A stretch of 52,444 nucleotides of DNA from Stemphylium vesicarium (GCA_004380135.1 QXCR01000181.1:1-52444), one strand, 5' to 3'; positions 9,813 to 21,000 are shown, numbered from the stretch's first letter. Made by a program: numbers and translations. The notes: a model not told the origin generated them from the sequence alone.

Positions 9813-10277
9813 TCAAATCCATCCGTCCGTCGACATGGTAGCCTTTTTGGGGCTCTTGGATGCTCGGTAGGGCGCTATGAAGGCGTCAAAGGCTTCCTCC
9901 TGGCCGTGGCGAAGCTGGTCTACCGCGTCCACGACTGCCTTAGAGAGGTCTCGAACTTCATCGAAAGCTGTCTCGTCGAGCAAGCCAACAATGCATGCGT
10001 GAAGCAGATCCTGGGAGATGGTGCCAATCTTGTCCTTGAACTTCTCTGCGTGCCGATAGCACTCTCGGTAGAAGGTAAGCTCTAGCCTCAGTTCTCCGTT
10101 TCTGCGATTGAGGAAGTCAATGTACTGGACCACGTCGCGAGGTTGCTTGGACTTTTGCATGTAGCGGGGCTCCATCTCTATAGCGATGGTCTGGCCTCCG
10201 TAACATCTCACCATGTGATCGATGGCATTGGCTTCAAGAGGCCTTGCTCGAGGCGGTTGTCTCACAGCCGGATCCAT
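9813..10277 (-). CDS. Hypothetical 154-residue protein
   Basis: An intronless frame starting at the ATG at 10277. It is predicted mostly helical with an amphipathic central segment (RRNGELRLELTFYRECYRHA, KFKDKIGTISQDLLHACIVG) and a short Lys/Ser-rich tail. Small proteins with this E/R/L pattern followed by a helical bundle are frequent orphans in filamentous ascomycetes. I cannot assign a function. It is convergent with the FRE gene (28 bp apart) and divergent from the kinase-like gene, with 127 bp between starts. Confidence 0.62.
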   Translation of the reverse strand: MDPAVRQPPRARPLEANAIDHMVRCYGGQTIAIEMEPRYMQKSKQPRDVVQYIDFLNRRNGELRLELTFYRECYRHAEKFKDKIGTISQDLLHACIVGLLDETAFDEVRDLSKAVVDAVDQLRHGQEEAFDAFIAPYRASKSPKKATMSTDGWI

Positions 10278-10352
10278 GGTGAGGAGCGACGATTTTGGGG
10301 AGCGCGCCTTAAGTCTCGTAGACGACCGTGGGCAAGAAAGTGCGGCCGGGTT

Positions 10353-10362
10353 TGTTTTATAT
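10353..10362 (+). promoter_or_regulatory. TATA-like element in the 10.3-kb divergent promoter
   Basis: TTTTATATC lies about 45 nt before the kinase-like ATG (10405), in the 127-bp gap shared with the 154-residue gene on the minus strand. Confidence 0.3.
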
Positions 10363-10404
10363 CAAGCCTGCTGCACGAGCGTTGTCCACCGATCATCCGC
10401 CGAT

Positions 10405-11470
10405 ATGGATTCTCGACGACTGACTGTCTTTCCAAGAACGGGAAATGGCTTAGACAACGCTAGATTGGCCGGCCGCAACGGTGACGCTCGTCTGCCCCAA
10501 GCTCCAAAGCGAAAGATTCAAAGCGGCAACGAGCCGGCAGACCCCAAGCTTCCAAAGCTTGCGCCAACGTTCCGAGTCAAGCGCAAAACGTTCACGCCAA
10601 TCGACAGAGATCCCGAGCAACACTACCGGTGCATACACAGCGTGGATCCAGAAGGAGAGAGGCCCTACTGCCTAGCCCAGGAGATTGCTTCAGACGCCGC
10701 TGAGCATGCCTATCGGGTCGTGATGATTCGACGCAGCCCAGACAAGCCCGTTGTGGGCCTAGACAGGCCGAATCCGAATCTCCTCAACATCGTGTCTGTC
10801 TTTCGGTTTCGAGATTCTCTGTTCACCGTGTTCGAAAGACCCGGCCTTCCCCTGTCTGAGATTGCGGTGTCTCATTCTCCGCAGCTGGGGCTAGCCGAGG
10901 TGAAGACGATAAGCACAGAGGTAGGACTGTCGGATGTGCAACTGTTCTCGTCGTAACAGTAGAGCAGGCACTCTCTGGCATCTGCGCTCTGAGCGCAGCA
11001 GGCCTTCATCTGCCGTCGATCGATGTAGAAGACATCACGGTCTCGGCAAGCGATGGCCAAGTCAAAGTCGGTGAGTGCAAATCGTGTCTTAGAGGACTGC
11101 CGACCGCTGAACGACAGTGAGCATTCGACCGAGCACCGCTGCACGAGGCAGCAGCAGACGACAAAGCCAGTACCTTTGGAGTCATGCTAGAAGATCTAGT
11201 GTCCCGTGTCCCGAGTCCTTCGGCGCTGCAGCAAAGCGACAGTCTCCAAGCTTTCATCCGACATGCCGATCAGGCAACATATCGAGAGCTACAGAAGGTA
11301 GACATGCTTCTCGCAAGTGACAGCACGCAACTAAGACACTGCAGGACGGCTTTCTGAAAGATTCGCTGCCCGCGCCGTCGCTGGTTCCTTTTGTGCTGAA
11401 TGCCCAGATCATAGTGTTTCCAGTCGAGCATGTAGCAGAGGCTCGCATTACCGAGCTGGCGATTTCATAG
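10405..11470 (+). CDS. Degenerate protein-kinase-like protein (pseudokinase)
   Basis: A four-exon model of 296 residues, with introns at 10921-10967, 11071-11151 and 11298-11344. The first 60 residues are basic and disordered. The rest follows the order of a kinase fold: a VVMIRR-like strand, then NLLNIVSVFRFRDSLFTVFE (HxNIV...hinge), LSEIA, a helix with ALSGICALSAAGLHLPS, VEDITVSASDGQVKV (the catalytic-loop-plus-strand position), and a C-lobe piece DDKASTFGVMLEDLVSRVPS like the D-x-W-S-x-G region. The VAIK lysine, HRD and DFG motifs are not recognisable, so catalysis is unlikely. It resembles a group of small kinase-like orphans expanded in Pezizomycotina. Acceptor choice for the second intron is uncertain within a few codons. 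Confidence 0.68.
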
Positions 11471-11535
11471 CTGATGATGAAGTAATTACAGTACATTATT
11501 AAAGATGCTCAGATGCATTATTGTCAGAGATTTGC

Positions 11536-12331
11536 TCAGCCCTTGCTTGCCGACATCTTCCCCCGTCGAGGTTTCTTTCGCCGCCCGCCTTCAGCAGCGA
11601 GCTCGAGAGCCTTGTTCAGACTTGCCAGCTCATTCTTCCCCTCTTCGACTTGCTGGGACAGTGTCTCAATCTGCTTGGAGAGCGCCATGTCGCGCTGCTG
11701 CAGCTCCACGTTTTGGTCCATGACGTGCTTCAACTTGGTGAAATGCTCGTCTTCTGAATGCTGACCAGATACTGCCTCTACAAGCAGTGCATTTTTTGCC
11801 GACTCTAGAATCATCGCAGTGATGCTTTGGTCATTGCCTAATTCCCCTGCTTCACCTCTAGTCAGCCTGGTCTGAGGGCTATTCACCAGGCCTTCAACGC
11901 GCCGGGCGACCTCGTCGGCGAATGTCCTTGAATCTTGCGCAGATCTACGGAGATCTTCACAAAGCCTCTCAGAGCCCTCGTATTCTTTCAGAAGCTTAAA
12001 GTGGCATTCTCGCAGCTCTGCGAATTGCTGGTTGAGCAGCTCGTGATCTTGCCGCTCGCGTTGTAGCTCCTGCTCGGTCGCAGCGACTTGGCGCTGTGTG
12101 TTGCCAATCTCATTTTGAGCCGCTTGAAGGTGGCGATGCATGCTGTGTAACTGAGCCTGGCCGTGATGATACAAGTTGTTCATCTGTAGCGCAGACTGGA
12201 CACAGCATATCGGGTGACGGGGCTCGATGCTTCCCTGATGCTTAGAGTCAAAACCAAGCACACCGACGGAGCGAGTAGCCTACCTCTGGGGGCTGTCTTG
12301 GTGATGTCTGACGTGGCTTTGGTTGACTCAT
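11536..12331 (-). CDS. Coiled-coil protein with basic C-terminus
   Basis: A two-exon gene of 235 residues. Exon 1 (12284-12331) encodes the Pro-rich MSQPKPRQTSPRQPPE. An 88-nt intron at 12196-12283 joins it in phase to SALQMNNLYHHGQAQLHSMH. Residues 25-105 and 165-215 form heptad-rich coiled coils (VAATEQELQRERQDHELLNQ; QQRDMALSKQIETLSQQVEE). The tail is Lys/Arg-rich (GGRRKKPRRGKMSASKG), which could act as a nuclear signal. No enzymatic domain is present. The layout resembles, in short form, the coiled-coil plus basic tail of the second DUF3723 gene (48.6-49.7 kb), although sequence identity is not obvious. It is convergent with the kinase-like gene. Confidence 0.68.
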
Positions 12332-13201
12332 CTTAGCAGATTCAGCGAAATGTTTTGTTAGATGTAGGGTCACCAGAGCGAGAAGCGGTCTAGATATTGT
12401 ACTGACATACAGCTTTGCCGTTCTATCACAGTACCAAAGTAACAGCGTAGCAGTAAGAGCAAGGAGCGAGCAAGACATCGAAAACTGTGCGAGAGCAACA
12501 AAACGGCATTGCGTCAAGATCCTGCTCCATGCCGCAGACTAGTGTTCCAGGTAGAACGTGGTGCCGTTGTGATCCGGCCTGATATCTGTTGTCGACAGAC
12601 GGGGGAGCCGTCACCTCTGCGCATGAGGATGGCTACTGTGCGCTTCTAGGTAAAAGAGCTCAGTGCTCGTCATAGTATATCCTCCACCGCCGCGCTAAGC
12701 CAGGTTCAGTGTATGGGATTGACACTGCACGATCTGGCGTCGTGAAGGCGAAGACACCGACCCACACAAGGATCAACAACGTTCTGCACTTGGAGTTTTC
12801 TGGTTTGGGTGAGACCTTCCTAGCTAGTGGATGTATGCTACACCAAAAAAGCGATACGGCTCCACCGGCTCGGAACGGTACGGCTGGGGGCACTGGGCTG
12901 GTGGAGATGACAATCTGAGAGCAGTATCTAGCCACAGTAGCTACCGAACGTCTGACGGCCGCAGTTCGAGAAGCTATGGCTATGGAGTCAATGTCTCATA
13001 GGGACGGCATCGTGCAGTATAGTACTCCGCTCCTCAAACTCGTAATTAGTGCAACTGCCGGCTGCACTCGGAAGCGGCGGACCTTGCTTTCTGCTGTCAA
13101 GACATGCTGGAACAAACTTGCTGCTCGCGGCTTCTTTGTCGCACTGTGCCACTTGCTATAAGGACTTGCACCTTTCGCTAGGTTTTCGGCTAGCACCCAA
13201 T
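12332..13201. other. Stretch without a supportable gene
   Basis: Only short overlapping frames on both strands without motifs. It contains the presumed promoters of the coiled-coil genes on either side. Confidence 0.4.
13157..13162 (+). promoter_or_regulatory. TATA-like element
   Basis: TATAAG, 40 nt before the ATG at 13202. Confidence 0.4.
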
Positions 13202-13678
13202 ATGGCTTCGAGCGATCAGAATGCGTGGTTCTCTGAACGGCCCGCCCTGTTCTCATCTTTGGACGCATTCATGGCCTCCGGGCCATCCAACACTTTCAGC
13301 TCTCGCTTGCCGCCTATCCCAGAGCAGGAGTGGGATCTTCAGTGGGAAGGAAACATGTTTTCCTTACCAGAGCCGTACGAGGGCTTCGAACAAGCCTCCA
13401 TTGCGGCCGTCGAGTCTGCCGCCCACGAAAGCGCACCGCCCCAGACACACGAGGAGCTGGCCAAGCTGCAAGACGAGGTTCGACAGCTGCGCCACGACAT
13501 CTCAGAGCTTCACGGCATGTTCTGCAAGCGGCTGGACAGCATGGAAACAAGCATTGGCGTGGCGCAACGCTACGTCAACAACTTGGTGCCTTGGTCGATG
13601 GAAGTTCACGAGAAGTATTCGAGACTACTGGCGGTGGCAACGAAGCAGGAGAAGCGAGCGACGGACGGTGCTGTATGA
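13202..13678 (+). CDS. Small coiled-coil protein of unknown function
   Basis: A 158-residue intronless frame. I chose the ATG at 13202 because the upstream in-frame extension is unlike protein and would overlap the TATA-like element. Residues 1-70 are acidic and disordered (FSSRLPPIPEQEWDLQWEGN). Residues 78-115 form a coiled coil (ELAKLQDEVRQLRHDISELH). The C-terminal part (VNNLVPWSMEVHEKYSRLLA) fits a recurrent fungal orphan type whose coiled coil is followed by a VPWS-like motif. Function unknown; a protein-protein interaction role is the modest inference. Confidence 0.68.
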   Translation: MASSDQNAWFSERPALFSSLDAFMASGPSNTFSSRLPPIPEQEWDLQWEGNMFSLPEPYEGFEQASIAAVESAAHESAPPQTHEELAKLQDEVRQLRHDISELHGMFCKRLDSMETSIGVAQRYVNNLVPWSMEVHEKYSRLLAVATKQEKRATDGAV

Positions 13679-14331
13679 TCTGGTCGATAGAGATGTCTTA
13701 CTGTAGTCTCATTTTCTCACATTTTCGCTTGTAAATGCTTGGTGTCTGTGCTCACGTCTTTGCTCACATCTTCTACTGCTATGCGAACTTGTTACGGGTG
13801 TGGTGATGGAGCGCAATCTGCGACTTGCTCAGCGCCTGAATGGCAAATGATAACCATAACAATAAATCCAACCACAATAAAGCAGAAATTAGGTCTTACT
13901 CAACCTATGGAGATTGTGCGGCCATGTCAGCCTGTTTGCTCCTGCAGTAGCGACTTGGATATCAGTACCCCACGCCTACAAGATTCTTGCCCGTCTCCGG
14001 CGTGCTTGGTCGTATCGCGTGCGCTCGGCGATGCTATCTTGAGTGAGATGATCATAGCTTTTGCGACCCCCAGGCCTCTGTTGCAGCTTCAATGGCATTG
14101 TCTGCAGGCATCGAAGAAGTGTTTGTACTAGCGCACAGAGTCTCATGGCTTGGCGCCAGTCTCAGGTTCCCAGAAGTCGAAGAAGTCAATCAACAAGAAG
14201 AGGTAAGCGAGTCAAATCAAGAGATCAGGTGTGCGTCTTTGCGCGAGCTTCTCCACTGTGCGAGGGTCGAGTTTCGCTGCGTTACTGTGTAGCCGAGAGC
14301 TATATACTTTCAAGTTTTACCGTACTCCGAG
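13679..14331. other. Convergent intergenic stretch
   Basis: It lies between the 3' ends of the coiled-coil gene and the patatin gene. Short frames only; no RNA gene, repeat or motif was recognised. Confidence 0.45.
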
Positions 14332-17300
14332 TCAATCTATGCGCACCCTTTTAGAGGGCTTCGTTTTCAAGGGCACGACTCTCTTTCTTTTCCTGCTGGC
14401 GTTGCACTGGCAGCTACTCACACCTGCGACGTCAGTGGTTTGGTGGTCTGGTCTGCCAAAGTCAGCGTCTAGCAGCTGAAGCTTCGTGAGCTGTGTCACA
14501 GACTGCGGAAATCCGCTGATTCTGTGCTGGCTCAGCCGATTGAACTGCAGGTAGATGGACGTGCGCTGGTCGAGATGGTGGACCCTGAGATTCACGTCCT
14601 TGCGATAGCGACCACAGGCAGCACAAAGACTGGGGCCACCAACGTGGCCTAGGCTAGTGCCATCTTCCGTGGTAAAGGAGGCGGCTGGGTACTCCTGCAG
14701 GATTCTCTCCACCAGCGCGCGCGTGTCGGGGCTGCGGCTGCGGATGGAACCTGAGCATACTACTGGGTTCCTCTTCACGACCGGCTTCCGGTGAAGTTCG
14801 AAGAAGAAAGAGGCAGCAAAGAGCGCCCGCGTGAGGCTGGAGAAGTCATGACCACGGAGAAAGTCTGCCGCCAAGTCTTCCAGCTCTGGCATCTTGCCAA
14901 AGTCGTCGAGCGGGGGCTCCTTACGTAGCGCTATGTTGATGCGGAAGTACTTGTGTCGCTCGGCTCTAGGCACTCGATTTACGTGGTCGTCCCAGCCGCT
15001 CTGGGCGTTCAGCACGGCGTTGAAGAGCCGGAACAAGCGTGGGAAGAAGCGGTCGCGAAAGCTCAGTCTTCGAGAGACGATCTGTGGCGGCTCTGGATCT
15101 CGGGCGAACCCAGTGCCTATGGAGACAGCTAGATCAGGCGCAGTGCCCCAGATCGCCCGAGACTCCCACTCGGCGGGATCGATGGGGTTGTTGTGTTTCC
15201 CGGCACCGCCGTCTTGCAAGAATCCTAGCCCCTGGATGAACTTTGCCGGGAAGTAGGACGGAGCAGCGGACGTAGCCCTGGCTCTGCCTAGCATGAGTTT
15301 GGAAGTTAGAAGCAAGACAAAGAACGTACGCATCACAGATGAGGGTCTCGTCTTCTATGTGAGAAGCTCGATGGTGTTTGTAGCCTGCCGTCGTATGTTA
15401 GTCTTATCTCCAGAGGTGGGGTCTGTGTTTTCACCCTGCCTGACGCCGGCTCCATTGTAGTTGGAGAGAATGCAGAGCCTCGCGCTGGACACGGTCATCG
15501 TCGTAACTGCGACCTTTGCTCCTGACATACCCGCGCCCGACTCTGTGAAGCCAAAAAGAGTGGCGTCGGACCCAAAGGCTTCTTTCACGCATGCTTCCAT
15601 CTTGGCAGCTCCGTACAAGCTGTCTGTCAGCAGGGAAGACAGAAAGCCGTACACTTTCGCGAGCGGGCTACTTCCGAAAGGCTGGCGAGGACGAAAGACG
15701 CGCTGGGCCAGCTGCTTGAAGACGGCAATGCACTCGTTCAGGTTGCGGCGCAGAAGGAACATGAGCGCGATTAGGCCACCTGCGTCTGGCGATCAGCGAT
15801 ATGTGTGCTCGTGAATATGACAAAACGAGCGACACTCACCTGTACTGGTCCCCAATATCAAGTCAAACTCGTCGTAGACGGGATACGGGAGCTTCCGATG
15901 CTGATCGAGCGCGCGTAGGATTTGCAGCGTGAATATCCCCCGAATGCCACCCCCGTCGAGCACAAGTAGCCGGCTTCCTGCTGTTGGTGGCTTGAGACGT
16001 ACTACAAGCTCGCTCTTGGACTGACACAAGAGGCACTGGGAGACGGAGTATGAATATTCCATCTGCTGCCTTTTGGCCCCGAACTTGCAGATGCACGACT
16101 CACAGAGCGCGTGTCCACAGCGCAAGCTATGCTCAGGCTTACGAAAGAGACAGTAAAGACATATCTGAGAGCTTCGGACGGTGTTCCAGCCTATGGGGAT
16201 GGTCTGGAGGTTTCTCTTGTGCAGTCCCGCTGCTGTCAGCGTCTCCTTGTCGAGCTCGGCGCAGAAGCGGCTGAAGATGGCTTTCAACTGTGCACACAAA
16301 GCTGCTGGCGAGAGGCCCTGCTCAGACGGCAGCGACGAGAAGGCTCTGTGGCAGTGAGATTGGTACAGGGACTCGAAGACCGCCGACGGTCGGAAGCCTG
16401 TCGGTCAGTATGGAAGCATGACGGCTCGAAGGGTAGCATACTTACGATGCATGCCGGGCGGAAGGCTGTCTAGCATGAGCGCAGACGCCATGTACTCCAA
16501 CGCAGCTTCCTGGCTCGTGTGGTTAGCGGCGCACAGCCGCAGAAAGTTGCGTAGGTAGAGCCAGAGACGGTCTTGTATTTGGTTGCATTCGCGCGTCGCG
16601 AGGATGAAGCTGAACGGCGAGGAGGTGCATGTCGCGACGTGCCGCAATGCTGACTCAAAAAAGGCGTTGAGATGGTAGGCCGAGTAGAGCGTCTTGGAGG
16701 CACTTCTGCGTTTTCTCACTGTCTTCACACTAGTAAGTATGGTGTTTTTCAGAGCGCGGAACCTGGAAGAAGACAGGGTCTTGCGGCCATCTGCCGGCAG
16801 CACCACGCGCTGGATACTACCAAACATGGGTAAGCCCAGACTGCCCTTGTGCCTGTACGTGCTGCTGCTGGCAAGGATGACCTGCGGCCTCCAGCCCAGC
16901 GAGAGGCGGCTATGACGTCCGCATCTCTGGAGGAACCGGATGCCCGCCTCACGAGTAGAGAAGTCATCCAGGAAAAGACAGACGACGTCGACAAACGGCA
17001 GGAGCAACTTGCCGACGACAGTCTCCACGAACGAGTCGGCTTCGGCCGTGGGCGAGGATTCTGATAGCCACGCGACCTTGTAACGCGAACGCGCATTATG
17101 CTTTGGCGGCGGCTTCTGCTTTGTGCAAACATTGTCCATATCTAGGCTGGCCACTAGCAGCGGATGCTCATCGTCCAGCGTCGAACCATCCGTCTGTAGT
17201 TGTGCGATACCGCGCGATCTCGAGTGGCTGCGCCTCGGCAACAGCGCCTGGCGTGCGGCTTCTCCCTCACGCGTACCTACCAGCAAGATGGTGGAGGGCG

Positions 17301-17421
17301 ACTGCGCATGTGGGTCGCAGAGGCTAGCAGTGGCCTGTTCCAAGCCGTTTCCACACGCTAAGAACCAATCGGCTCCCGTCTGGAAGCCGTGCAGCCAGTC
17401 TGAGCTGTTCTGTGGCGGCAT
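14332..17421 (-). CDS. Patatin-like phospholipase with RING-like zinc cluster (PLP)
   Basis: A six-segment protein of about 961 residues in five exons, with introns at 16398-16445, 15780-15839, 15385-15434 and 15284-15329. The exon sum is a multiple of three. Residues 1-325 are a fungal-specific region with predicted alpha/beta character. Residues 406-450 hold a RING-like cluster: CLYC, then CGHALCESC, then CLLC. The patatin fold follows with the glycine-rich oxyanion motif DGGGIRG, the nucleophile elbow GTSTG (serine) completed across an exon junction as GTSTGGLIAL, and the catalytic aspartate in LQDGGAGKHNNP. ATSAAPSYF is also typical. Patatins hydrolyse acyl chains from lipids with a Ser-Asp dyad; in fungi similar domains act in lipid signalling and NLR-linked cell death. 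All catalytic residues are present. PLP genes are recurrent Starship cargo. It is divergent from the DUF3723 gene. Confidence 0.91.
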
Positions 17422-17481
17422 GTGTAGCTACCTGAGATAGGCGAAATAGAGTCTACTCGTGCGCAAGAATTCACGAGTGTC

Positions 17482-17488
17482 TATATAA
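17482..17488 (+). promoter_or_regulatory. TATA-like element in the PLP/DUF3723 divergent promoter
   Basis: TATATAA in the 184-bp gap between the PLP start (17421, minus) and the DUF3723 start (17606, plus). It sits 61 nt from the PLP ATG and 118 nt from the other, and the palindromic core could serve either gene. Confidence 0.38.
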
Positions 17489-17605
17489 GTACTCTTGAGA
17501 GAAGAGCAGATTTCTGCGAGACGCACTTTCACGGTGGGTACCCGCCGTGACACAATATCTATAGTCAAGGCGGACCCGTGCTGTCATGCAAAAACAAACT
17601 CTAAC

Positions 17606-19732
17606 ATGAGTTCCAAGCTCGAGAGATGTCGATATTACCTTGGAACTGCGCAAATACAACTACTGCACTTGCGATACAGTGCATCTAGCACAGAACCCGA
17701 CGACTGCGTCAGCTGCTGCACGTCTGATCTAGAACACAATTTGCCCGCTCTCATTACTTCTGCTGAGTACCGGCACTGTTTAGCGGGCGCAGGCGTATCT
17801 CCGAATGCATTGTATGCTGTCGGAAAGGCTCCACGGCTTGCTCTTCCGAGCGGTGTTGAGCTGCTATGCGTTCATGGACGGTTTCGGCTAGACGCCGCTA
17901 AACGAGATGCGTCGCAAAGCCAGGAGGACTGGTGGCTCGTCGATCTCTACAGCTCAGGTAAGAGTGTTGTCCTCCTATCTACCACCGGTTGTTGAGCGGC
18001 ACACAGACGCGCCCACAGCTACCTTGACTCAGATCCGTCAGTTCTACAGGCGACATGCGCCTCTGTGCGACGGGGAGAAGTTCCTGCACATCCGGTTCTA
18101 CGAACGCGAAAAGGACTACGCGGTCGCCTCACGGTGGACGAGGCTGCTGGGAGCCAAGGCGAAGACCCTGCGTCAAGTTGTGCGCAGCGAGTGGCTGCGC
18201 GACTGCCTCGAGAAGCTAGAGCCGTTCCGCGCTCTATGGATGGGCTTTCAGCTCGGCTCGTTTCCGCTCATCCTAAGCTGGCGGTGCAGACAGGTAGGGC
18301 TCCATGAAGCTAGAGCGGGCCGGGTCGTTTACTCTTGTAGGAGGTCGAATACTACCTCAGTCAGATGTACGAGATCTGGTATGCGATCACAAGCGGCGAC
18401 GCTCATCTCTGTGACGAGTACACTGTCGAGAAGCTCGGTGGTCTTGCGCCTCTGTGGAGTTCTCGCGACCGCTCGATGATCGAAACCTGGTTCGCCACAC
18501 GTCAGATCTTTCCCCGCGCACGTGATCCTGGGGTACGCGCCCAGATCCTCGAAAGGGTCCTTGCTGTCCAGGGGCTTATCCTTACTTTCCAGACCTTCTT
18601 CAAGCATGTCAAGATCCTCGGGCCTGTGATGCCTCCTTTGAGGGCGCTGTTCTCAGCAGGCGAGCTGTGTCCTCCGAGGGACGAGTTCAGCCCAGTGCCC
18701 AGACGATTTCCCTCGGTGAGAGACATCCTGCTGCAGCATCGCCACGAGCAGCCTGCGCACAACGACCGACAATGTCTACTGCAATACAGCGAACACGACG
18801 AGCGCTTCTTTGAGTGTAGCAACCCCGGCCTGTACGCGTACTGGCAGCTCTGCCTCTATCTGCTCCGCCACGCACACGACCCGTGGAAGCGTCCAAAGGA
18901 AACATGCGACCAGGCAGCGTCGTCGGAGCGTCCTGGGTGGGTGATTCGGCTCGGCCAGTTTGCGCACAGGCTTGGATTTGAGTCTGACCAGATCTCGTCC
19001 CTCTGCAGTCAAGATCCCGACCTTTCGCAGATCCGCATGCACATGCTCGAGGAACGGCCCAGCGTCCTCTTCTCGGCACCTGTCGACAGGTTCAACGCAG
19101 AAGCCGACTCGCGCCAAAAAGGCCAGGCGATCTTCGAGCCTCGCCCGCCTGCGCTTACTCCTCTGATGACGACCGACAGCGCGGCTGCAGTCCGGGCGCC
19201 CAGGAACCATCCAGAACTGTTTCTTCCTACGATATGGAGCGCGCTTGCGCAAGAGCTAAGACACGCTCTGACGGAGTATGGAGCGCTCGTGCTGACGTCC
19301 ATGTCTTTCTTTGAGAACTTCGGATCGAGCTCTGTCGGCGACATTCGCGAGGGCGCTGAACCGGCTCAGGCGCTGCTGCGCTCTTCCTCTGTCTACTCTG
19401 TGCCCGTGTATCCCGACCATCTAGCGAGATCCCATGGTGCCAGCATTACCTTCTGGCATCTGCCCCGGCGTCGCGACATGCATCCGATAGCAGAACATAG
19501 ATGCGACGCGACCAGGGAGGACGTCAGGAAAGCTGTCCGCAGTGTTCGTGCGCAGGGCGTGGCGCCTCTGTTCGCTCTGGTAGACAGCGACGGGCGACTC
19601 AGGCTGTGCGACCCCTCGCAGATCATGCATCGCCGCAAAAGATCCAAGCAGTCGAACGATGTGTACTATGTGTTTGGCGATGAAGACAGCAAGATCTGGG
19701 TCATGAAGAAGTTTGACAGCCACCGAACGTAG
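17606..19732 (+). CDS. DUF3723-family protein, copy 1
   Basis: A three-exon gene of 672 residues, introns at 17958-18018 and 18294-18340. DUF3723 (PF12520) is a Pezizomycotina family of unknown biochemistry, frequent in mobile or repeat-rich DNA and listed among recurrent Starship accessory genes. Family landmarks visible here are LLCVHGRFRLDAA with WWLVDLYS (HGxHR...WWxVDLY), DGEKFLHIRFYEREKDYAVA (DGExyrKIRxYh), RWTRLLGAKAKTLRQVV, FRALWMGFQLGSFPLIL (iPGLWxxLxlG), EVEYYLSQMYEIW and FQTFFKHVKILGP (TFFeDlKYLEP). It aligns block by block with the gene at 46746 but is clearly diverged. No coiled-coil tail follows; it ends in a compact region (YVFGDEDSKIWVMKKFD). It starts divergently from PLP. 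Confidence 0.88.
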
Positions 19733-20088
19733 GCTTTGTCACCTGACACGCGGCAACGGAAGCGCTTGGGGTGGAACAAGGTGACAATTACCACATCGTT
19801 TTCCTCTTCGTTTTCCCTGACAAAGATCGTCGTTTCCCCGCCCCCCGGAAGCGATTCATTGTCACACTGATTGAGCCGACATTTGGCCGTAGCATGGTGT
19901 TGGGGACAGCCTACCTTCACACCAACTGTGGCACGGTAGCGTTCACTTGAGGAAGCACGCAACCCGAGTTCTTACAAAGCCCTTGGCCGAACGGTTATGG
20001 CACAGCACCGACATGCAGGTATTAAGGGCAAAGATCCGTTCAGTGGGCGTCTGCTGCATCCTGCGGAATATCCTGTAGATCAGAGGCT
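19733..20088. other. Short intergenic stretch
   Basis: It lies between the DUF3723 stop and the Zn2Cys6 start. A minus-strand open frame at 19666-19962 has no motif and is not accepted as a gene. Confidence 0.4.
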
Positions 20089-20860
20089 ATGCACCGATCA
20101 ACGACCCCAGTCGCGACGCAAAATACCAAGCAGCGAGTGAAGCAAGCATGCAACCGGTGCCGGGTGAAGAAGACAAAGGTAAGTGGTTTCGTTCCGGATG
20201 CAGTCGATCATGCTTCTGACCTTGGTATTGTGCGATGGGAAACATCCATGCGATAGATGTCGAGCGGAAAACGCGCTGTGTGACTACAGCCAACACGTGG
20301 GTCACTTGCGGAATAGAACCTCTCCGTAAGCGTTCTTTGGAGGAGAAAGATGGTCGCTGCTTTCCGCTCACGTCGTCCGCAGGATGGCGCTCCTCGAGGA
20401 ACAGAACAGGCAGCTCCGGGACACGGTACAAAAGCTGTATGAACACGTCCGGGCTGGTCACAGCTTGCCAACACTGCCGGCATCGAGCACGGGAGAAGAC
20501 CGCCCGCTCTTGCACGACATTGTAGCCTACGTGAGAGCGCTGCCTACGGGTGTCACGAGCAGACATGAACAGGTTCAATGCCAGATCTCGGGGCCGGGTG
20601 CAGCCGTCGCTGTGGCCTTCTCGCAACCGCAGCCAGAAGCCTCGCCGTATCCAGACTTCACCGCAGCAGCCACGCAGCTGAACACTATCACGGCCTCGTC
20701 GATGCAACAAGACGCGTTACTGACAGGGTACGACCCAGCGCAAGCAGAGTATGAGTCTCTCGAAAGCAGACTGGATCTGCAGGAGCTTTGGTCACTCAGG
20801 GAGGTAGATCCGGCCGAGACTGCAAGACTGAACGACTGGCTGCTGAACTACACAGCATGA
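20089..20860 (+). CDS. Zn2Cys6 (Gal4-type) transcription factor with non-canonical first acceptor
   Basis: A compact 220-residue regulator in three exons. The binuclear cluster is split by intron 1: exon 1 ends ACNRCRVKKTK and exon 2 begins CDGKHPCDRCRAENALCDYS. Together these give the six cysteines of the Gal4 cluster with normal spacing. A leucine-zipper-like helix follows (MALLEEQNRQLRDTVQKLYE). There is no fungal middle homology domain, so this is a short form. The intended first intron is 20179-20230 (52 nt, donor GTAAGT, branch CTGAC) but ends TATTG instead of AG. Intron 2 is 20326-20382. With these boundaries the exon sum is a multiple of three. As written, canonical splicing would fail or shift, so the copy may be damaged, or the base may be an assembly error. 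It would bind DNA in the nucleus; target unknown. Confidence 0.8.
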
Positions 20861-20937
20861 CGGATGTAGATACACAGCCGCTAGGCTGAATGGAAACACT
20901 GCAGGACCTTATTTCATAGAATTAACAATCGATCATA

Positions 20938-21000
20938 TTGGTTCTAAGCTGGGTTGGTTCTTTGCATCCCAAGATGCCTCCCTGCTTGCAATCGACGCCC
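20938..21000. other. Convergent 3' region between regulator and BTB gene
   Basis: About 140 bp (20861-21000) separate the two stop codons. No further feature is visible. Confidence 0.4.

Noticed and set aside
12660..12935. 91-codon minus-strand frame between the coiled-coil genes
   Set aside because: It has a short hydrophobic segment, but no signal peptide at its start, no conserved motif and no splice support.
19666..19962. 98-codon minus-strand frame after the first DUF3723 gene
   Set aside because: No motif, no intron support, and it overlaps the 3' end of the DUF3723 coding region.
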